DNA from: JBDLID01 sp039715055
GTDB lineage: Bacteria > Desulfobacterota > Desulfobulbia > Desulfobulbales > Desulfocapsaceae
NCBI GenBank assembly: GCA_039715055.1
Contig: JBDLID010000137.1
Span: 1-7,593, forward strand
Reading direction: 5' to 3'
Length of the DNA: 7,593 bases
Part shown: positions 1 through 5,869 of the stretch, one piece after another
How positions within the stretch are numbered: position 1 is the first letter of the stretch
Layout of the letters: each line of letters opens with the position of its first letter
Notes under the pieces: generated by a model
Told to the model about the DNA's origin: nothing
Seen by the model: the letters and a program-made list of their open reading frames with translations, nothing else
Databases searched by the model: none
Made by a program: the position numbers and the translations under genes

Positions 1-245
1 GCCTCCTGGAACCGTAGCGGCTCCCGGGCAAGACCCTCCAGGCTGGCAAGGTCGGCGCCTGCAGAAAAATGGCGGCCGCGACCGCGAAAGAGCACCGCCT
101 TGAGCGACGGCTGGTTTAGAAAATCGGTCAACTGGTCCCGATCGGTAAAGACCGGGTCGAGAAAACCGTTTGAGGGCGGGTTATCCAGCTCGATCAGACC
201 AATACTTCCTGTATCGTCAAAACTGTAGTGAAATAAATGATCCAT
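1..245 (-). CDS. Enoyl-CoA hydratase/isomerase (crotonase) family protein, N-terminal part
   Basis: Translating the reverse strand from the ATG at 245 gives 81 uninterrupted codons that run off the left edge, so only the N-terminus is present. It starts MDHLFHYSFDDTGSIGLIEL, followed by NPPSNGF (the usual crotonase NPP.N motif). Near residues 54-68 it reads RGRGRHFSAGADLASL, the crotonase oxyanion-hole signature (typically G.G..F.AG.D). Family members act on acyl-CoA thioesters in the cytoplasm, as hydratases, isomerases, dehydratases or hydrolases. The catalytic acid/base residues lie in the missing part, so the exact reaction cannot be named. The start is fixed by an in-frame TGA 21 bases upstream with no other start codon between. 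The ribosome binding site is weak and distant (GAGAGG, about 14 bases upstream). It lies downstream of the asparaginase-like gene on the same strand, but 172 bases away and with its own candidate promoter. Confidence 0.88.
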   Translation of the reverse strand, partial: MDHLFHYSFDDTGSIGLIELDNPPSNGFLDPVFTDRDQLTDFLNQPSLKAVLFRGRGRHFSAGADLASLEGLAREPLRFQE

Positions 246-312
246 CCGGAATTTTGCGGCCTCTCACCTATCTGACAACGAGTTGGGTTGAGTGAACTTC
301 AGAAGACTTTCA

Positions 313-337
313 GGTGATATAGAATAGTTATGTCACC
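313..337. promoter_or_regulatory. Imperfect dyad (GGTGATAT-N9-ATGTCACC), possible operator
   Basis: The arms at 313-320 and 330-337 are reverse complements at 7 of 8 positions, around a 9-base centre. The dyad fills the space between the candidate -10 and -35 of the crotonase promoter. That position and the 25-base size would suit a dimeric repressor. No regulator is encoded in the window and no known consensus is claimed. Confidence 0.3.
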
Positions 338-345
338 CCTGTCAA
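316..345 (-). promoter_or_regulatory. Candidate sigma70-type promoter for the crotonase gene
   Basis: On the minus strand a perfect -35 hexamer TTGACA (340-345) is followed after 18 bases by TATATC (316-321), which matches 4 of 6 positions of the -10 consensus. Transcription would start near 309 and leave a leader of about 64 bases before the ATG at 245. This is a hexamer match only. If real, the crotonase gene can be expressed separately from the asparaginase-like gene. Confidence 0.45.
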
Positions 346-363
346 CGTTAAAACAGCAGGGGT
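335..363. repeat. Perfect 7-bp inverted repeat ACCCCTG / CAGGGGT
   Basis: The arms at 335-341 and 357-363 pair perfectly around a 15-base loop. It sits between the asparaginase-like stop (418) and the crotonase start, and overlaps the candidate -35. It could be a weak terminator hairpin for the upstream gene, but no T-run follows the stem on either strand. It could equally be an operator or chance. Confidence 0.3.
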
Positions 364-417
364 CTCGTGGCGGCTAAGACATCCGCTTTGATAAAAATTA
401 CAGAATCCCGGCTCACC

Positions 418-903
418 TTAAAGCGGCTCAAACCGATTTTCAGCAACATTTTTCATAACCGCATCCGGCTGGAAAACCCGCCCGTTCATGGCGACATAAA
501 CCCCTTCAGGCAGCAGCTGAACAGCGGTCAGGGCACTGGCCACGTTATAGATCGCATCTGTGAAGCGAAAACGGGCCGGCTGCATGGCGCCGGTGAGGAC
601 TACGGTTTTTTCTGCCACACCCTCAAGGGCCTGCGCGGTCCTTACCATGGTGTCAGTCCCATGGGTAATGACGATCCTGTCTGCGTCGCTGTTCTCCACA
701 GCCTGCCTGATCACCAACCGGTCCTCATCAGTCATTTCAAGGCTGTCCCTGCGCATCAGGGCTTTGATACCATACTCAAGACTCAGGTTGGCGTCCCGCA
801 GAACAGCAGCGATCTGCGGCTCGCCCACCTGAAACTCACTCTTGGCGTCAAAATACTCCTTGTCTATGGTTCCGCCGGTGGTAATGATCTCAATTTTATT
901 CAT
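418..903 (-). CDS. Short (single-domain) asparaginase-like protein
   Basis: This 161-residue protein matches only the N-terminal catalytic domain of type I/II L-asparaginases, which are about 320-350 residues long. TTGGTID at 8-14 carries the nucleophile-type threonine (T12), and HGTDT at 81-85 carries the second catalytic pair (T83, D84). S54 in RDSLEMTD aligns with Ser58 of E. coli AnsB. K151 aligns without gaps to its catalytic Lys162, counting from the conserved MN pair. The chain ends 10 residues after that lysine, so the whole C-terminal domain is absent. The expected reaction is L-asparagine to L-aspartate plus ammonia in the cytoplasm (no signal peptide), but activity of a domain-only protein is uncertain. 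The ATG at 903 has an AGAGGAGT ribosome binding site about 11 bases upstream, and TAA ends the frame cleanly. Compact asparaginase-domain proteins of this size are annotated in other proteobacteria, which argues against a simple truncation. Confidence 0.9.
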   Translation of the reverse strand: MNKIEIITTGGTIDKEYFDAKSEFQVGEPQIAAVLRDANLSLEYGIKALMRRDSLEMTDEDRLVIRQAVENSDADRIVITHGTDTMVRTAQALEGVAEKTVVLTGAMQPARFRFTDAIYNVASALTAVQLLPEGVYVAMNGRVFQPDAVMKNVAENRFEPL

Positions 904-941
904 TTTTTTCTCGTACTCCTCTGCCCCCAGCGAACAACACG

Positions 942-967
942 GTTAGCCTGAGGCAGCTAACTGTCAA
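942..967 (-). promoter_or_regulatory. Perfect dyad GTTAGC-N8-GCTAAC next to a TTGACA hexamer
   Basis: The arms at 942-947 and 956-961 are perfect reverse complements. On the minus strand they directly follow a consensus TTGACA (962-967), 59 bases upstream of the asparaginase-like ATG. A -10 box at normal spacing is poor (AACCGT or TAACCG). This could therefore be an activator-dependent promoter with an operator in the spacer, or a chance TTGACA. The dyad itself is certain; its role is inferred. Confidence 0.3.
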
Positions 968-1031
968 TGTACCAGGCTCCGGCCGATTCCGCCTTTTGAG
1001 AACCGATTTGTGGTACCAGGATAGCTGCTGT

Positions 1032-1060
1032 TTGAATAGTAAACAGTTCCGGTGTATTAT
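1032..1060 (+). promoter_or_regulatory. Candidate sigma70-type promoter for the adenylate cyclase gene
   Basis: TTGAAT (1032-1037) and TATTAT (1055-1060) are separated by the optimal 17 bases and match the consensus at 4 and 5 of 6 positions. Transcription would begin near 1067, leaving a leader of about 170 bases before the preferred TTG start. A perfect dyad CTGTTT-N7-AAACAG (1028-1033 and 1041-1046) overlaps the -35 box and could be an operator. Confidence 0.45.
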
Positions 1061-1094
1061 ACTGTGATCATCTGGTTTGCTTGATAAATGGCTC

Positions 1095-1100
1095 TATAAT
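1095..1100 (+). promoter_or_regulatory. Isolated consensus -10 hexamer TATAAT
   Basis: A perfect TATAAT lies upstream of the cyclase gene. The region 15 to 18 bases before it has no good -35 hexamer and there is no extended -10 motif. It may be a second, activator-dependent start site or chance. Confidence 0.25.
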
Positions 1101-1224
1101 GTTATCGGCCTTTTCACCAGGTGCAGGACCAGAGTAGAAAAAATAATCGATTTTCGTGGCAACTACAATATCGGGGCTGTGCACAGCCCATTTCACATAA
1201 CCCACAGCAGCAGAAAACCGGCCC

Positions 1225-1231
1225 GGGAGAG
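1225..1231 (+). promoter_or_regulatory. Ribosome binding site GGGAGAG that sets the cyclase start
   Basis: GGGAGAG ends 6 bases before the TTG at 1238. The upstream in-frame GTG at 1121 has no purine-rich site before it. Starting at 1238 also puts a short basic stretch (LKK) just ahead of the first membrane helix, as expected for an inner-membrane protein. Both points favour TTG 1238. Confidence 0.6.
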
Positions 1232-1237
1232 TTAAGC

Positions 1238-3514
1238 TTGCTTAAGAAGATATTCACCACTGACCGGCTCATCGGCCTGGGTATCCTAACAATATTCCTG
1301 CTGCTCGCCCAGCTTGATCCCTTTCCTGTCCAGTATCTGCGGGAAAAGAGCTTTGATATCTACCAGAAAATCAAGCCCCGCACAGTTCCCCCGCCTGAAG
1401 ACAGGCTGGTCACCATCATCGATGTCGATGAAAAAAGCCTGCGCGAAATCGGTCAGTGGCCCTGGTCACGTAAGACAATCGCCCAGCTGGTGGCCAACCT
1501 GCACAATATGGGTGTGGCTGTGATGGCCTTTGATGTCGTTTTCCCGGAGGCCGACCGAATGAACCCTGCCAGTCTGGTCGAATCTCTTGATGACATCGGC
1601 GACGATCTGCGCAACAAAATACTGGCCATTGAGAGCAACGATGAAATATTCAGCCGAATCACCGGCCAGGCAAGTGTTGTCCTCGGTCGGGCCGGTCACT
1701 GGGACCGAAATCCAAACAGTGCCGTCTCTCCCCCGAAAACGGCCATTGCTATTCGTAAGCTCAGCCCTGAGTCTCCCGACCCTTCCGAATCACTGGTCAG
1801 CATTCCCACCCTGATCTCAAATCTCCCGCAGCTGGAAAAAAATGCCAGCGGTATCGGAATCTTTGCCTTCAAGCCGGAACTGGACGGTGTTGTCCGCCAG
1901 GTTCCGATTATCAACCAGCACCACGATTCATTTTACCCGTCTCTGGCCATTGAGGCCATCCGGGTCGGCCTGCAGGTACCAACAATGATTCTTGAGGTTG
2001 ACCCCAACGGTATTCACGCCCTTGGCGTTGCCCCGCCCATGCTGGTTAAACCCGATGGGTTAAAGATTAAAACCGATGAAAACGGCCAGGTCCGCCCCTA
2101 CTTTGCCCCCCATGATCAATCCATCTACATCTCTGCAGTTGATGTCCTTAAACAGCGCATTGATGAGAGTAAGCTCGCTGGCAAGATTGCCTTCATCGGT
2201 TCATCGGCAGCCGGCCTGCTCGATATCCGTTCCACTCCGGTTTCCTTCCAGATTCCTGGAGTGGAGATCCATGCCCAGGTAGTTGAAAATGCCCTGGCCC
2301 TGGATCGTCAACAGGGCATCCTGGTCCCGGCAAACCAGTTCCTGGCCCGTTCCCGATTTGTCTCAAGGGGGAGCGAGATCCTTCTCATTGGTTGTGGCGG
2401 CCTGCTGATGATCTTTCTCACCCCCCTCTTAGGCGCCACCCGCTCCATGTTTGTCTTTTTCACCCTTGCCTGTTGCACCATCGGTGGTTCATGGTACCTC
2501 TTCAGCCAAAAACACATTTTAATGGACGCCACCTTTGGCGTGCTGAGCAGTCTGCTCCTCTACTCGGCACTGACCTACCTCAGCCTCACCCGGGAGGAGC
2601 AGGCCAAACAGCAGATCCGGTCGGCGTTTTCCATGTACCTCTCTCCAGATATGGTCAATGTGGTTGCTGAAAACCCTGACCAACTTCAACTGGGCGGCCA
2701 GAAGCGTAAGATGACACTTCTTTTCTGTGATGTCAGGGGGTTTACGACCATTTCCGAGATGTTTGATGCCGAGGGGCTGACCCATCTGATCAACAGGTTG
2801 CTCACCCCTTTAACCAACATCATCCTCAGCCATCAGGGTACGGTTGACAAGTACATGGGGGACTGCATCATGGCTTTCTGGAATGCCCCTCTCGATGACC
2901 CGCAGCATGCCAGAAACGGATGCGTCTCCGCTTTAAAAATGATCGGTTCAATGGACCAGCTGAATAAAGACCTGAAGCAGGAGGCCGAAGAGAACAATCA
3001 ACCCTATATTCCGCTGAAAGTCGGCATCGGCCTGAACTCCGGGGAATGTGTCGTCGGCAACATGGGATCGGATCAGCGCTTCGACTACTCGGTCCTCGGT
3101 GATCCAGTCAACCTGGCCGCCCGGCTGGAGGGGCAATCGAAAAACTACGGGGTTGACATTGTCATCGGCGCGGACACCCGGGCCCATGTCCCCATGCTGG
3201 CTACCCTTGAGCTGGACCTGATCAAGGTCAAGGGAAAGACAGAGGCTGTGCATATCTTCGGACTCATCGGTGATGAAACCATGGCAGACAGCAAGGAGTT
3301 CAAAACCCTTAAAAATACGGTTGACACCATGCTCGCCAAATGGCGTACCCAGCAGTGGGATGACGCAGAGAAGGCCCTGGCCAGAGCCCGTGACCTGGCA
3401 GAGCCATACACCATTGACGGTTTTTTTGACCTTTACGAGCAACGGTTGATAGATTACCAGCTCCAACCGCCCGGAGAGGACTGGGACGGTGTTTTTATTG
3501 CCACGACAAAGTAG
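1238..3514 (+). CDS. CHASE2-domain membrane adenylate cyclase (class III)
   Basis: Numbering starts from TTG 1238 (758 residues; GTG 1121 would add 39). A helix at about 11-26 is followed by a periplasmic CHASE2 domain to about 375, with the typical IDVDEKSL...GQWPWSR and later FIGSSAAGLLD and PGVEIHAQ stretches. Three membrane helices follow at about 381-401, 404-424 and 432-452, then a cytosolic catalytic domain at about 488-670. Metal-binding Asp498 (FCDVRGFT) and Asp542 (KYMGD) are 44 residues apart, as in the family. Lys538, Asn625 (VNLAARLE) and Arg629 are the adenine-binding and transition-state residues. The second adenine-selecting position is Ser618 (DYSVLGD), where bacterial enzymes usually have Thr and animal ones Asp. 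All catalytic residues are in one chain, so it should work as a homodimer making cAMP from ATP in response to an unknown envelope signal. Guanylate cyclase activity is unlikely given the lysine. It precedes the outer-membrane operon on the same strand by 218 bases. Confidence 0.93.
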   Translation: MLKKIFTTDRLIGLGILTIFLLLAQLDPFPVQYLREKSFDIYQKIKPRTVPPPEDRLVTIIDVDEKSLREIGQWPWSRKTIAQLVANLHNMGVAVMAFDVVFPEADRMNPASLVESLDDIGDDLRNKILAIESNDEIFSRITGQASVVLGRAGHWDRNPNSAVSPPKTAIAIRKLSPESPDPSESLVSIPTLISNLPQLEKNASGIGIFAFKPELDGVVRQVPIINQHHDSFYPSLAIEAIRVGLQVPTMILEVDPNGIHALGVAPPMLVKPDGLKIKTDENGQVRPYFAPHDQSIYISAVDVLKQRIDESKLAGKIAFIGSSAAGLLDIRSTPVSFQIPGVEIHAQVVENALALDRQQGILVPANQFLARSRFVSRGSEILLIGCGGLLMIFLTPLLGATRSMFVFFTLACCTIGGSWYLFSQKHILMDATFGVLSSLLLYSALTYLSLTREEQAKQQIRSAFSMYLSPDMVNVVAENPDQLQLGGQKRKMTLLFCDVRGFTTISEMFDAEGLTHLINRLLTPLTNIILSHQGTVDKYMGDCIMAFWNAPLDDPQHARNGCVSALKMIGSMDQLNKDLKQEAEENNQPYIPLKVGIGLNSGECVVGNMGSDQRFDYSVLGDPVNLAARLEGQSKNYGVDIVIGADTRAHVPMLATLELDLIKVKGKTEAVHIFGLIGDETMADSKEFKTLKNTVDTMLAKWRTQQWDDAEKALARARDLAEPYTIDGFFDLYEQRLIDYQLQPPGEDWDGVFIATTK

Positions 3515-3537
3515 CGCACCAAAAATAATGCACCATT

Positions 3538-3557
3538 CCACTCGGTTCTTCGAGGGG
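3538..3557 (+). terminator. Weak stem-loop after the cyclase gene
   Basis: CCACTCG (3538-3544) pairs with CGAGGGG (3551-3557) at 6 of 7 positions around a 6-base loop, 23 bases after the cyclase stop. The following bases (CCCTTTAGCCTTT) are only mildly T-rich. It may reduce read-through, but it is not a canonical intrinsic terminator. Confidence 0.25.
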
Positions 3558-3568
3558 CCCTTTAGCCT

Positions 3569-3597
3569 TTGACATCAACTATATTAGCCTGTATGCT
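3569..3597 (+). promoter_or_regulatory. Candidate sigma70-type promoter of the Slam-like/FecR/glycosyltransferase operon
   Basis: A perfect -35 TTGACA (3569-3574) is followed after 17 bases by TATGCT (3592-3597), a 4 of 6 match to the -10 consensus. Transcription would start near 3604, giving a leader of about 130 bases. It is the best promoter match upstream of the four-gene operon. Its -10 box lies within a perfect dyad. Confidence 0.5.
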
Positions 3598-3610
3598 GTA
3601 CTGACATACA
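3590..3610. promoter_or_regulatory. Perfect dyad TGTATG-N9-CATACA over the -10 and start site
   Basis: The arms at 3590-3595 and 3605-3610 are exact reverse complements, giving a 21-base palindrome. It covers the candidate -10 box and the expected transcription start, the classic position for a repressor. It does not match the CRP consensus TGTGA-N6-TCACA, so direct cAMP-CRP control through this site is not supported. Confidence 0.35.
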
Positions 3611-3732
3611 TTATCAGCTAATTTGCCATCCATGTCTTCTTGATACTGGATACCAAACGGTGTCGCTCATCCACAAGCTTACTGGCACCGGCCGGCAATT
3701 CAACCTTAATTCCGCTTAATTGAGAAGATGCA

Positions 3733-5064
3733 ATGACAAGAAAAACCATCATCCTGTCAGCATTACTTATCTGTGTTCTCACTCCGTTTTCACAGGTCTC
3801 TGCCTCTAAAATCCCCTCGGCAGAACTCAGCGCCATCCACCAGCGCTTCCTGAATGATCCGGCCAATAACGACTTGCTCTACGAATATGCCCGAACAGCT
3901 GTCCGCGACGGCAATTTTGAGGCCGCCATCAGTGTCCTTGAGAGCCTGCTCGTCATCACGCCCAACCAGCCCAGGGTCATGCTCGAGCTCGGTGTGCTGT
4001 ACCAGCGTCTCTGCGTCCCTAAAACGGCCACGATCTATCTTGAAACCGCACAAAAACTGGCTGGAGACAACAGTGAAATAGCCATCCTTGCTGAAGAGTA
4101 CCTCTACAGGTACGAACAGCGAGACAGCCCCAACCGCTTCAACGGTGTTGTCCGCCTGGGAGCCCGCTACCAGTCCAACCCTACTTTGTCACCGGAGATT
4201 CCTGAAATTCTTTCCGGCGGGTTCAATGTGCCGCTGCCCGAGGCCCGAAAACGGGAAAGTGACTTCAACGGCTACCTCTTTTCACGCCTCAGTCATCGCT
4301 ATGCCATGGCTGAAAAAGCCTTTTTCGTCACCGACCTGACCCTCTACGGAACACTGTACAATGAGCATGACCACCTCAATTACGGGGTGGCGGAGCTAGC
4401 CACCGGTCCCCGCTATGAATCGGCAATGAACGCCAACGGCCAGTTTACCGTCAGGCCTCTGGTTATCCTGCGGGGTTCAAGCCTTGACGGTGAACTGTTT
4501 GAACAGACCACAGGGGCCGGTATTGACTTTGGTATCACTCCTGCTGCAGACACCTGGTTTATTCCCCGGCTGAAGTTGCAGTACCAGTACCGTGATATCG
4601 AGTATGAAGATTTCAACGACCAGGGCAGCGCCCCTCTGCGCAACGGTGAGGAGCACCGGCTGGATTTAAGATTTATTACGGAGTGGATTCGGGGCAACCT
4701 GCTTGAGATTGGTTTCTTCGGGCGCCAGAAGGGCGCCGAACGTCTCTACATGGAAGTAGACCAGTATGACTTCAGCCTGCGCTACAGTTTCCGTTTTAAC
4801 AACTTCCTCAATGGACGTCCGCGGATGACGGCCACTCCTTTTGTCATCTACAGGGCCATCGATTTCGGCGGACCCGATCCTGAAATCGATTCAAGCATCA
4901 GTCGCGAGGATCGTCAGTGGAGAATGGGGCTCAATTACCGTCTCCCCACATCACCGACCTCGGCAATGATGCTCTGTCTGGAACGAACGGAATCCGACTC
5001 CAACATTATCAACTATGATTTTGAAAACAACCTTATTAAATTAAGCTACCAGAAGGAATTCTAA
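3733..5064 (+). CDS. Slam-like outer-membrane protein: TPR domain plus C-terminal beta-barrel (DUF560 type)
   Basis: The 443-residue product begins with a signal peptide (MTRKT, then hydrophobic residues to about 20; likely cleavage after VSA at 24). Two TPR-like repeats follow at about 46-79 and 80-113. The remaining 310 or so residues alternate polar and hydrophobic positions, as in beta-strands, and end in a terminal phenylalanine (LSYQKEF), the signal for outer-membrane insertion. The C-terminal pattern R.DRQWR.GL, then ERTESDSNI, then YDFE, closely resembles Slam (surface lipoprotein assembly modifier) barrels. Length and domain order also fit that family. Known Slams move specific partner proteins, often encoded next door, to the cell surface. 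By analogy the FecR-domain protein, whose gene starts 1 base after this stop, is the obvious partner candidate (inference). A plain porin-like barrel with a TPR domain remains possible. The start is supported by GAGAAG 5 bases upstream. Confidence 0.85.
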   Translation: MTRKTIILSALLICVLTPFSQVSASKIPSAELSAIHQRFLNDPANNDLLYEYARTAVRDGNFEAAISVLESLLVITPNQPRVMLELGVLYQRLCVPKTATIYLETAQKLAGDNSEIAILAEEYLYRYEQRDSPNRFNGVVRLGARYQSNPTLSPEIPEILSGGFNVPLPEARKRESDFNGYLFSRLSHRYAMAEKAFFVTDLTLYGTLYNEHDHLNYGVAELATGPRYESAMNANGQFTVRPLVILRGSSLDGELFEQTTGAGIDFGITPAADTWFIPRLKLQYQYRDIEYEDFNDQGSAPLRNGEEHRLDLRFITEWIRGNLLEIGFFGRQKGAERLYMEVDQYDFSLRYSFRFNNFLNGRPRMTATPFVIYRAIDFGGPDPEIDSSISREDRQWRMGLNYRLPTSPTSAMMLCLERTESDSNIINYDFENNLIKLSYQKEF

Positions 5065-5065
5065 C

Positions 5066-5869
5066 GTGGAGAAAAAAGAACTTTGGCTTGCCCTGAGCGC
5101 ATTGGGTGTTGCGGCCACTTCGGCCACCTCCGCTGCTGCCGCCACTGAGCAGGCAGGTGTCGCAAGTAAGGTTAATCCGGCAGTGGAGGCGATCGACCAG
5201 ATCTCCACTAAGGGTTCACGGGTCATCTTTGTCGGCAATGATGTCTTTCGCGGCGAAACAATCCGCACCGATGCCAAGGGCCAGACCCACCTTGTCTTTC
5301 TTGATCAGTCATCACTTACCGTCGGGCCAAAATCCGAAATCGTTATTGACCACTTTGTCTTTGACCCAAAGACAAACAGCGGTGATCTCACCATGTCCGC
5401 GACCAAGGGTGTTTTACGGATTGTCGGCGGAGCGCTGTCCAAGACCGGCAAGATCAATGTCAAAACCCCCATCGGCAACCTGGGTATCCGCGGTGCTGTC
5501 ACCCTTATCGAAGTCCTGGAGGACGGCACGACCACTGCCTATTTCCTCTATGGTGTAGAACTGACCGGGACGGTTTCCGCCTCCGGCCTCACCAGGACCG
5601 TACGCCAGCATGAGCAGTCTCTGACGATTACCCCTGACGGCCGTATTGAAATCGCACCCATCTCTGTTGGCCGACTTAAAAAAATACTTCTGGTCCTCCA
5701 GGGACCTAAGAATGCTCCCCCTCCGAAAGGTCAAAATGTGCCCCTGCCTGACAACTACAAGGGCTGGCTCCGGGAACTGGCCAACCAGAACGAAGACGAC
5801 CGTGGACGGGAAGATGAAGAGCGCCATATCGGCATGGGGAACCGCGATATCGATGACCTTGCCTCCTGA
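5066..5869 (+). CDS. Secreted FecR-domain protein
   Basis: The 267-residue product starts at GTG 5066, with AGAAGGA (5051-5057) 8 bases upstream and the previous stop only 1 base away, so the two are co-translated. Residues 5-26 form a probable signal peptide (KELWLALSALGVAA, then an Ala/Ser/Thr-rich stretch). There is no lipobox and no cysteine anywhere. A FecR domain covers about 55-150: FVGNDVFRGETIRTDAKG, then LVFLDQSSLTVGPKSEIVID, then KGVLRIVGG and TPIGNLGIRGA. Classical FecR proteins are inner-membrane regulators working with a FecI sigma factor. This one has no such N-terminal domain, no membrane helix beyond the signal and no sigma-factor gene nearby, so it is more likely a periplasmic or surface structural/sensor protein. 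Residues about 215-267 form a proline-rich then strongly charged tail (PPPKGQ, EDDRGREDEE), probably disordered. Its tight linkage to the Slam-like gene suggests a secretion substrate or partner. Confidence 0.87.
   Translation: MEKKELWLALSALGVAATSATSAAAATEQAGVASKVNPAVEAIDQISTKGSRVIFVGNDVFRGETIRTDAKGQTHLVFLDQSSLTVGPKSEIVIDHFVFDPKTNSGDLTMSATKGVLRIVGGALSKTGKINVKTPIGNLGIRGAVTLIEVLEDGTTTAYFLYGVELTGTVSASGLTRTVRQHEQSLTITPDGRIEIAPISVGRLKKILLVLQGPKNAPPPKGQNVPLPDNYKGWLRELANQNEDDRGREDEERHIGMGNRDIDDLAS

Larger units (their letters stand above)
904..1237. other. Divergent intergenic region between the asparaginase-like gene and the cyclase
   Basis: These 334 bases hold no convincing gene. They contain the ribosome binding site of the minus-strand gene (about 915-922), a dyad at 942-961, and an 8-bp direct repeat GTACCAGG (969-976 and 1013-1020). 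They also contain two plus-strand promoter candidates (1032-1060 and a -10 at 1095-1100) and the ribosome binding site of the cyclase (1225-1231). The frame from the GTG at 1121 to 1237 is open and continuous with the cyclase. It lacks a ribosome binding site and encodes a polar, unremarkable peptide, so I treat it as leader. Confidence 0.6.
3515..3732 (+). other. Leader region between the cyclase and the outer-membrane operon
   Basis: These 218 bases hold a weak stem-loop, a strong promoter candidate and a dyad, listed separately, then about 120 bases of untranslated leader. The ribosome binding site GAGAAG (3722-3727) lies 5 bases before ATG 3733. An earlier ATG at 3728 opens a two-codon frame (ATG CAA TGA) whose stop overlaps the real start codon. 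No small gene is convincing here. Confidence 0.55.

Noticed and set aside
367..951. A long plus-strand open frame (194 codons) opposite the asparaginase-like gene.
   Set aside because: It is antisense to a gene with clear catalytic motifs, shows no recognisable domain, and its GTG start has no ribosome binding site.
1063..1080. TGTGA half-site upstream of the cyclase that might be a CRP (cAMP receptor) site.
   Set aside because: The second half (TCACA at 6-base spacing) is missing; the sequence there is GGTTT.
2948..3541. A 197-codon minus-strand open frame opposite the cyclase catalytic domain.
   Set aside because: It lies over the most conserved part of the cyclase and has no recognisable protein features, so it is a shadow of the high-GC coding frame.
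3515..3732. A small RNA, riboswitch or small gene in the gap before the Slam-like gene.
   Set aside because: Only short weak stems and a two-codon start-stop are visible; no known riboswitch core or coding signal was recognised.
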